A program made the translations under genes and the position numbers. Positions 6,326 to 10,857 of a stretch of DNA of 10,857 bases are shown here, in pieces (positions within the stretch are counted from its first letter, which is position 1; every line of letters starts with the position of its first letter). A model generated the notes under the pieces. The model was not told the DNA's origin. It did no database searches and worked only from the letters and a program-made list of their open reading frames with translations. The DNA is taken from positions 1-10,857 of the forward strand of contig CAZLMW010000190.1 of assembly GCA_964560875.1 (NCBI GenBank). Direction: 5' to 3'. This stretch comes from CAZLMW01 sp964560875 (lineage in GTDB: Bacteria > Myxococcota_A > UBA9042).

Positions 6326-8368
6326 TCAACGCCGCACGGACGGGCCCCATGCCGCGGACAGATCGAGCGTTGGCGGTGTTTCGCTTGTCAGCGGCAGGAC
6401 GTTCGCGGTGATGCCACGCTCGGCAAGCCCCTCGTTGAACCAAGCCAGCGGCGATTGTCGCAGGCGACGACTGAAGACCAGGGGGTGGAGGTCCTTTGCG
6501 AGCAGCCACCCATCGAGACGCTCGGTACCGGCGATTCGGCCAAGCGCCACGCCCTCACCCTCGATGCGACCGTGCGTGCCGATCGGTGCGGCGACATGAC
6601 GCAGCAACCACGCGTAGCAGATCAGCTCGGGAACGATGCCGACCAACCTATTCCGGGCGACCTTCAGCTCGAAGATGTGGGCGACAGCACCATCGCGCGA
6701 GGTGGTCCACAAGTCCGCCTGGCTGCCACCGCCGGGCGTCCACGCCGTCGCCGCGGAGACTTCGCCGTCGAACAAACCCAGGGGCAGCTGCCGCTCGAGC
6801 GGGTCAATCTCGCCAGCGATCGAGGCAAACTGGGCCGCAAATTCGCCGGACCGCGTGATCGCAACTTCGAGGTGGTGTTCCGAATCGGCGCTGTGACGCT
6901 GCGACGCCACGATCGCGCGCTCGACCAGGGCGTGGTTGAGCCTGGGTTCGGTGGGCCATGACCAGGCGCAGCGCGGCACGACCGAGAACCTGTCGCCCAA
7001 AACCTCGCTGTAGATGTGGAGCAGCAGCTGCGAGCGTTGCCAATGGAGCCAACGGGTCGTCGGTTTCTTGCGACGCTCCCCGCGCCCGAACGTCGGTGGC
7101 TTGGGCGGATCGCCGGCGATATGAACCTCGACGCGACAAGGCCGGGCCGTGGCCTGGGTCAGCCAATAGGCGAGGCACACCGCGAAGGACGGCGCGGCGG
7201 CCACGTTTTGCTGCATGTTCCGACCCAGGTCGCGGTGATCGAGCGCGACGACGATCGCGTCGGAGGCCTCGTCGGACCGAAATCTCCAACGCACGCCCGA
7301 CGGCACCCGAATCCGCGCGTGGCCCAGGTATTGGCGCACCGGCGCGAGCACACCGTTTTCGAAGCGCGCTTGGTCGGGATCGGGATGTTCCGCGGCCGCG
7401 TCGATTGCGTACTTGCGCGCGAACTCCTCGATCCAATCGCCGTGCCGCCCGGTCTGGCGGATCGCGGCGACGACCGATTGGATGGTTACGTAGTGCAGGC
7501 GCGGCCGAAACGACGCGGGGACAGTCGCGCGCAGCATCGGCCAAAGACCGCGCGGTTGGCCCTTTTCATCGCGATGCAGAAAGCGCGGATTGCGGGCATC
7601 CACGAGCAGCACGAGGTGGCCGTCGCGCGCATGGGCAAACGCCACCTGCCGGTAGAACTGGTAGTGGTGTGCCATCGGACAAACGTCGCCGCCGAAGACA
7701 CCAGCCCAATCCTCGCCGACCGCTCGGAGCCGCCGCCAATACGTGCGCCCAAGCTTGTGCAGCGGGCAGGCGTCGAGGCCGTTGCTCACGTCTTGCAGGG
7801 GATTGCCGCCGTCGCAATTGCCTCGCTTGAACTGCGAACATGCGCCGAATTCGCGCTCGACGAACTTCGCCTCGACGTACAAAGCGCCGGGCTTGGCAGG
7901 CTCCCCGATGACCAGGTCGATGCTCGTCGGTTGGCTTTGCCGCTCGTTGAAAACCGCGCGATCTTCGTACTCAAACGCCTCGACGGCCCGCTCCCTGGGC
8001 AAGCGGTGTTGGGGCCATGGCGCTCCCGCCGCGTCAAAGGCTGCCCGCATCGCGTCGATGTCACCGTCTTTGACGAGGCGTCCGACGAGGTTGAACAACA
8101 TCGCCTGGCTGGACAGACCGTTGTGGGCGTGACCGTGCAGCGCGAAGGGTTGGCTCCTGGCGCGCTCCTCGAGCACGGAAACGACGCTTGGGTTGAGCAT
8201 GTTCGCGCGCACAGCGCCGTCGATCGGTGCGTCCTTGCGACGTTTGCGGCCGGCCGGGATGTAAGGATGCTGCTGCGTACAGGTGGTGCCGTTATTCTCG
8301 AACCAAGCGCTGGCGGCCTGCTCGGCGTCGCGCCGGAACGCGTCATAAGTTGTCGTTTTTGCGGTCAT
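6326..8368 (-). CDS. Putative nuclease with two PD-(D/E)XK signatures; N-half resembles PGN_0703-type
   Basis: The product is 680 residues, starting MTAKTTTYDAFRRD at an ATG with GAGG eight bases upstream; an in-frame GTG at 8386 is less likely. The N-terminal half has SIDLVIG...ALYVEAKFVE, giving D151-X14-E166-A-K168, the acidic/Lys core of PD-(D/E)XK nucleases. After it come C177, C185, C201 and C230 and HYQFYRQ near 235-241. The combination resembles proteins annotated as PGN_0703 family putative restriction endonucleases (recalled, not searched). The C-terminal part has QADLW...AHIFELK, giving D552-X14-E567-L-K569, then NRLVGIVPELICYA, where an E replaces the frequent Q. The middle (about 325-545) is unrecognised. 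No signal peptide or membrane helix is seen, so it is cytoplasmic. No methyltransferase, helicase or ATPase gene is adjacent. A role as a solitary restriction or defence nuclease is plausible but inferred. Two palindromes surround its start. Confidence 0.75.
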   Translation of the reverse strand: MTAKTTTYDAFRRDAEQAASAWFENNGTTCTQQHPYIPAGRKRRKDAPIDGAVRANMLNPSVVSVLEERARSQPFALHGHAHNGLSSQAMLFNLVGRLVKDGDIDAMRAAFDAAGAPWPQHRLPRERAVEAFEYEDRAVFNERQSQPTSIDLVIGEPAKPGALYVEAKFVEREFGACSQFKRGNCDGGNPLQDVSNGLDACPLHKLGRTYWRRLRAVGEDWAGVFGGDVCPMAHHYQFYRQVAFAHARDGHLVLLVDARNPRFLHRDEKGQPRGLWPMLRATVPASFRPRLHYVTIQSVVAAIRQTGRHGDWIEEFARKYAIDAAAEHPDPDQARFENGVLAPVRQYLGHARIRVPSGVRWRFRSDEASDAIVVALDHRDLGRNMQQNVAAAPSFAVCLAYWLTQATARPCRVEVHIAGDPPKPPTFGRGERRKKPTTRWLHWQRSQLLLHIYSEVLGDRFSVVPRCAWSWPTEPRLNHALVERAIVASQRHSADSEHHLEVAITRSGEFAAQFASIAGEIDPLERQLPLGLFDGEVSAATAWTPGGGSQADLWTTSRDGAVAHIFELKVARNRLVGIVPELICYAWLLRHVAAPIGTHGRIEGEGVALGRIAGTERLDGWLLAKDLHPLVFSRRLRQSPLAWFNEGLAERGITANVLPLTSETPPTLDLSAAWGPSVRR

Positions 8369-8406
8369 GCGGCGATCCTCAACCACTTAAGCGACAACTT
8401 ATGTCG
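8341..8406. promoter_or_regulatory. Paired palindromic sites bracketing the nuclease start (operator or mRNA hairpin)
   Basis: The arm CATAAGTTGTCG at 8344-8355, inside codons 5-9 of the nuclease gene, is the exact reverse complement of CGACAACTTATG at 8392-8403 upstream of it; the 15-base arms 8341-8355 and 8392-8406 match at 14 positions. Each arm is itself a near-palindrome: CGACA-n5-TGTCG at 8392-8406, and one mismatch from it at 8341-8355. The centres are 51 bp apart. The 36-base interval holds the Shine-Dalgarno (8377-8380) and the start codon (8366-8368). It could be a double operator for a dimeric repressor, or an RNA stem that hides the ribosome site. No regulator gene is visible. 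Confidence 0.55.
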
Positions 8407-8436
8407 TTAACAGCGAAATGCGTACGTGTCCGATCC

Positions 8437-8455
8437 ATGTTCGCGCCGAGAACAT
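8437..8455. promoter_or_regulatory. Inverted repeat ATGTTC-n7-GAACAT
   Basis: A perfect 6-bp dyad with a 7-base spacer lies between the stop of the small lipoprotein gene and the nuclease gene, about 70-87 bases before the nuclease start. There is no T-tract on either strand, so a classical intrinsic terminator is unlikely; a protein-binding site is possible. The GTTC/GAAC halves recall LexA half-sites, but the arrangement matches no LexA box I know. Confidence 0.3.
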
Positions 8456-8473
8456 CCAGCATCCCGCTGCCCG

Positions 8474-8758
8474 TCACAGCAGCCGGTCAACGGCATCGTC
8501 GGGCGCGAGGTTGGTCAGCGCCAGCTCGTTGATCGGTCCCTGCACACGGATGGTGATCGTCGGCGCTGCGACGTGGAGGTCGCGAATCTTGCCGTCGGCG
8601 ACACGGATCGCAGCCAACCCATGGTCAACATCGACGCGCACCGCACCGGCAGCGAAGTGGCCGACCTTCTTGTCGTTTGCCGCGCGGGTTTCGGCGTCGA
8701 TCTCGCAGCCAAGCACCGCGAGCGCCGTCAGCACCATCACCCCGGTTCGCCAGCTCAT
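8474..8758 (-). CDS. Small lipoprotein, 94 residues, unknown function
   Basis: The chain begins MSWRTGVMVLTALAVLGCE: a short charged n-region, a hydrophobic core and a lipobox (AVLGC) with the lipidated Cys at residue 18 and Glu at +2. The mature part of 77 residues has alternating hydrophobic stretches (GAVRVDVDHGLAAIRVADGK, then DLHVAAPTITIRVQG) that suggest a small beta structure. No family is recognised. Its ATG overlaps the stop of the upstream gene (ATGA at 8755-8758), so the two are very probably co-transcribed and translationally coupled. It probably works with the upstream exported protein in the envelope. Confidence 0.75.
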   Translation of the reverse strand: MSWRTGVMVLTALAVLGCEIDAETRAANDKKVGHFAAGAVRVDVDHGLAAIRVADGKIRDLHVAAPTITIRVQGPINELALTNLAPDDAVDRLL

Positions 8759-9393
8759 AGCTCCACCTCGATGGAAGCCTCGACCAGCGTGTGCGACCCG
8801 CGGTCGACGAGCAATCCAGCCGCGAATCCCGGCATGAACACCCGGGGAGCGACAAAGAAATCCGCCTGGCGCACGTGAACCTGCAGGCGTGTGACGGCGC
8901 CAACGCCCTCGTAGGCATCAAGAAGCGGGCCGGCGCTCAATCGCAACCTGGCGCCCACCGGTTGGAGTCCCGCCCCGGGTGCCTCTGCGAATGCCATGCG
9001 CTCACCGCGTCGCGCGGTTCCGACGACATCCGCCAGCCACGATGCAGTGAACGGAAACAACCGCGCGAACCCGACCGCCACGAAGAGTCCCGCTGTCTGT
9101 CGAGCAGCGCCCGTCGCTGCGAGGCCGCCAAAGCCAACCGCGGACGCCCCCAGCCCCATCCCCTGCCACGCGAGCAGCCGCCAACCTGTGTCGCTGTCAC
9201 CAGCGGCGAAATGGCCGGACCCATGCACGAGGAGGCCCGGGACGACGCTCAAAGCGGTGGGTAGCGGTTCGGGTTTGTCGTCGGCTGCGTGGGCGGGGTC
9301 CGCAGCGGTTGCCGTGATGGCGATGGCAACGCACGCGACAAAGGCCGTCCGGAGACGCAACGGGGAGCTGGTTGCCGCGCGGCCAATTCGCAT
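8755..9393 (-). CDS. Exported protein with two hydrophobic segments, 212 residues, unknown function
   Basis: Starts at ATG 9393 with GGGAGA eight to thirteen bases upstream. Residues 1-36 form a signal peptide with an Arg-rich n-region, a hydrophobic core and a likely cut after ADPAHA. PTALSVVPGLLVHGSGHFAA follows (about 45-64), then GD..TGWRLL. This VPG..VHG.GH..AGD pattern resembles conserved hypothetical exported proteins of Myxococcota (memory, not searched). Two hydrophobic segments lie near 70-96 and 98-124. The C-terminal 75 residues read as alternating beta strands and end in VEASIEVEL, which could suit a small outer-membrane or membrane-associated beta domain. It is first in a two-gene unit with the small lipoprotein. 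No enzymatic motif is seen. Confidence 0.75.
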   Translation of the reverse strand: MRIGRAATSSPLRLRTAFVACVAIAITATAADPAHAADDKPEPLPTALSVVPGLLVHGSGHFAAGDSDTGWRLLAWQGMGLGASAVGFGGLAATGAARQTAGLFVAVGFARLFPFTASWLADVVGTARRGERMAFAEAPGAGLQPVGARLRLSAGPLLDAYEGVGAVTRLQVHVRQADFFVAPRVFMPGFAAGLLVDRGSHTLVEASIEVEL

Positions 9394-9471
9394 ATGAGCA
9401 AGTCTCCCGCTGCATTGTTGTCGTGTTTCGAGCGCGATCCAGCGAGACGGTCAGCTCACACCGTCGCCCAG

Positions 9472-9480
9472 AGTGTAGCA
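9472..9480 (-). promoter_or_regulatory. Candidate extended -10 (TGCTACACT) for the two-gene unit
   Basis: On the minus strand TGCTACACT combines an extended -10 TG with a TACACT hexamer (four of six against TATAAT), about 79-84 bases before the ATG at 9393. No good -35 is found 16-18 bases upstream, which an extended -10 can tolerate. Placement suits the gene, but this is a weak call. Confidence 0.3.
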
Positions 9481-9548
9481 AGACCGACGGACGTGGTGAG
9501 AAAGGCGGGCTAAAAAGCGGCGCGTTACAACGTCATCTTCGGCGTTGG

Positions 9549-9671
9549 GGCGAAATCGAGCTGGACCGGGTCACGTTCCGCGGCAACGAGGCCGTCAATC
9601 GCGGCGGCGGCATGCACACCTCGACCAAGACGACGATCCGCGACTGCCTGTTCGACAAGAACTGCGCCTAA
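9549..9671 (+). pseudogene. Remnant of a right-handed parallel beta-helix protein
   Basis: From about 9549 the plus strand reads GEIELDRVTFRGNEAVNRGG, then GMHTSTKTTIRDCLFDKNCA and a TAA stop. The pattern (x-L-x-x-V-x-F-x-x-N-x-A-x-x-G-G-G followed by I-x-D-x-x-F-x-x-N) is typical of polymorphic or pectate-lyase-like parallel beta-helix repeats. Nearly every codon ends in G or C, whereas the same frame upstream of about 9540 does not, so the coding signal begins abruptly and has no start codon. I read it as one surviving coil pair of a longer surface protein. A frameshift from the adjacent frame (YNVIFGVGA, about 9531-9557) is possible. Confidence 0.5.
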
Positions 9672-9784
9672 AACAGAACTTGTTGCGAAAAGACGCGTGG
9701 TTCGTGTACGGTCCGCCGCCCTGTTGGCACGGGCCCCCTTCTTCCACGCGTGCGCAAGCACCAAAAGCACACTGCACAAGACCA

Positions 9785-10857
9785 ATGAACACGTACACTT
9801 CCAACAAGGTCACCCTGACCTTGACGGGCGCACTCATCGCCCTGCTCGCCGCCTGCGGTGGTGAGACGACTACCACGCCAACCGCCACCACCGGCGACAC
9901 GGGCGCGACATCCAGCAGCGGCGGCGACGCCGGTTCCAGCAGCGGCAGTGACGCGGCGTCGAGCAGCGGCGGCGACACCGCAGCCTCGAGCAGCGGCGGC
10001 GGCGTTGATGCGGGCAGCAGCAGCGGAAGCAGCGGCAGCAGTGGCAGCAGCGGAAGCAGCGGCGGCACGACCAAGAAGAAGTGCGCGCCCAACGACCAGG
10101 TTTGCCTCGACGCCTGCGGCAAGAAGGAATGCGCCAAGGAATACGGCGCATGCTCGACCGACCCGAAGTGCGTCGGCCTCATCCAGTGCGCCACCGACTG
10201 CGCCAACGGCAAAGAGCCCCCGGGTAACCCGAAGGGCAACACCTGCGCCGAGAAGTGCGCGAGCATCGCCGGCGACGCGGCGGTCAAGTCGTACCAGGGC
10301 TTCACGCAGTGCACGCTCAGCAACTGCGTCGACATCAAGAAGTGCCAGTCCACCGATAACCAGTGCCTGCAGATCTGCGCCGCCGGTAAGTGCGGCACCA
10401 ACAGCACCGCGTGCCAGAACGACGCCGGCTGCACCGCGCTCAACACATGCGTCCTTGGCTGCCAGCAGGGCAAGACCGCACCGTGGCCGCCCGCCAACTA
10501 CAAGCAGGACGTCGCGCTGCTCCCCGCGGGCACCACGCCGACCAGCTGCCAGGGCAAGTGCTTCAACAGCGTCGCGCCCAAGTCCGTCGCCATCCTCATG
10601 GGCAACATCAACTGCCTGCAGGGCCATTGCGTGATTCAGCAGTACACAGCGCCGTGTCCCCAGACCAACGCCCAGTGCATCAACCGCTGCGCGTACGACA
10701 AGTGCGCCAACGCGCTGACGGCCTGCGGTGACGAGGAAGGCTGCTCGATGTTCATGACGTGCCTGTCGGTCATCCAGGGCTGCACGGGCCAGGGTTGCGC
10801 CACGGCGTGCAGCCAGTGGGTCCTCAAGAAGTGGGGCGCCGCCGCCGCGCAGGCCGC
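9785..10857 (+). CDS. Cys-rich lipoprotein with Ser/Gly linker (3' end beyond window)
   Basis: Open from ATG 9785 to the right edge (357 codons, no stop). The signal MNTYTSNKVTLTLTGALIAL ends in lipobox LAAC, with the lipidated Cys at residue 24. Residues 25-42 are Thr-rich and 43-94 are a Ser/Gly/Asp linker. From C100 the chain is Cys-rich in three related modules starting at C100, C187 and C291. Each has C-x6-7-C, then a marker AC-x-x-D-x-x-C-x5-C at C123 (ACSTDPKC), C210 (ACQNDAGC) and C314 (ACGDEEGC), then CxxxC; the third runs off the edge. No catalytic motif is visible. Disulfide-rich modules on a flexible lipid-anchored linker suggest an exposed envelope protein of unknown binding function. 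It is transcribed away from the minus-strand block. The ribosome site is weak, but the signal peptide fixes the start. Confidence 0.85.
   Translation, partial: MNTYTSNKVTLTLTGALIALLAACGGETTTTPTATTGDTGATSSSGGDAGSSSGSDAASSSGGDTAASSSGGGVDAGSSSGSSGSSGSSGSSGGTTKKKCAPNDQVCLDACGKKECAKEYGACSTDPKCVGLIQCATDCANGKEPPGNPKGNTCAEKCASIAGDAAVKSYQGFTQCTLSNCVDIKKCQSTDNQCLQICAAGKCGTNSTACQNDAGCTALNTCVLGCQQGKTAPWPPANYKQDVALLPAGTTPTSCQGKCFNSVAPKSVAILMGNINCLQGHCVIQQYTAPCPQTNAQCINRCAYDKCANALTACGDEEGCSMFMTCLSVIQGCTGQGCATACSQWVLKKWGAAAAQA
9911..10066 (+). repeat. Ser/Gly low-complexity linker repeat (AGCAGCGGC type)
   Basis: Nine-base units of the AGC-AGC-GGC type recur and encode SSG and SSSGG blocks broken by DAGS, DAAS and DTAAS. 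The last part is almost pure SGSSGSSG. It is in frame and codes residues 43-94 of the right lipoprotein, joining the lipid anchor to the Cys-rich modules. Confidence 0.8.

Larger units (their letters stand above)
9394..9784. other. Divergent intergenic region with promoter candidate and gene remnant
   Basis: The 391 bases between two divergent genes contain the ribosome-binding site and a promoter candidate for the minus-strand unit, a plus-strand beta-helix remnant ending at 9671, and about 110 bases before the right lipoprotein. In those 110 bases I see no convincing promoter and only a weak ribosome site (the bases before ATG 9785 are CACAAGACCA). Nothing else is recognisable. Confidence 0.5.

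Noticed and set aside
7016..8410. 464-residue plus-strand frame opposite the nuclease gene
   Set aside because: No recognisable domain, and the minus strand carries coherent nuclease motifs with a proper start.

Overview
The window looks like chromosome from a high-GC Myxococcota/Bradymonadota-type bacterium (former Deltaproteobacteria). This is inferred from strong G/C bias at third codon positions, several large Cys-rich lipoproteins with Asp/Ala/Gly/Ser linkers, a MopE-like DNDCDGDTDEG motif, slime-mold-type CTDC repeats and an RCC1 propeller. I saw no rRNA, tRNA, CRISPR array, insertion sequence or phage gene.

Layout: (i) 1-588, minus strand: N-terminal part of a lipoprotein whose mature chain is a long DAGSV-type tandem repeat running off the left edge. 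(ii) 589-819: intergenic, with a short hexamer repeat and a 21-codon tail of what looks like a lost gene. (iii) 820-6162, minus: one 1780-residue lipoprotein with a signal peptide, acidic linker, Cys-rich N-region, MopE-like motif, about 19 tandem 52-residue Cys-rich modules and a seven-bladed RCC1-like propeller. Part of the module array is duplicated as an exact-length 294-residue (882 bp) block. (iv) 6326-8368, minus: a 680-residue protein with two PD-(D/E)XK-type signatures, the first resembling PGN_0703-type putative restriction endonucleases. Two related palindromes bracket its translation start. (v) 8474-9393, minus: a two-gene unit with an ATGA overlap, coding a small lipoprotein and an exported protein of unknown function. 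(vi) 9394-9784: a divergent intergenic region carrying a promoter candidate and a 40-codon parallel beta-helix remnant. (vii) 9785 to the right edge, plus: another lipoprotein with a Ser/Gly linker and three related Cys-rich modules.

The window is mostly cell-envelope: three lipoproteins share one design (lipobox, low-complexity Asp/Gly/Ser linker, then a repetitive part that is Cys-rich in the two where it can be seen). They probably act as surface or adhesive proteins, which is inference. The nuclease is the only gene with a plausible defence role. It has no visible methyltransferase or partner, so it is at most a solitary nuclease, with a start-site architecture suggesting tight repression. 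All functions come from motif reading by eye; no database search was run.
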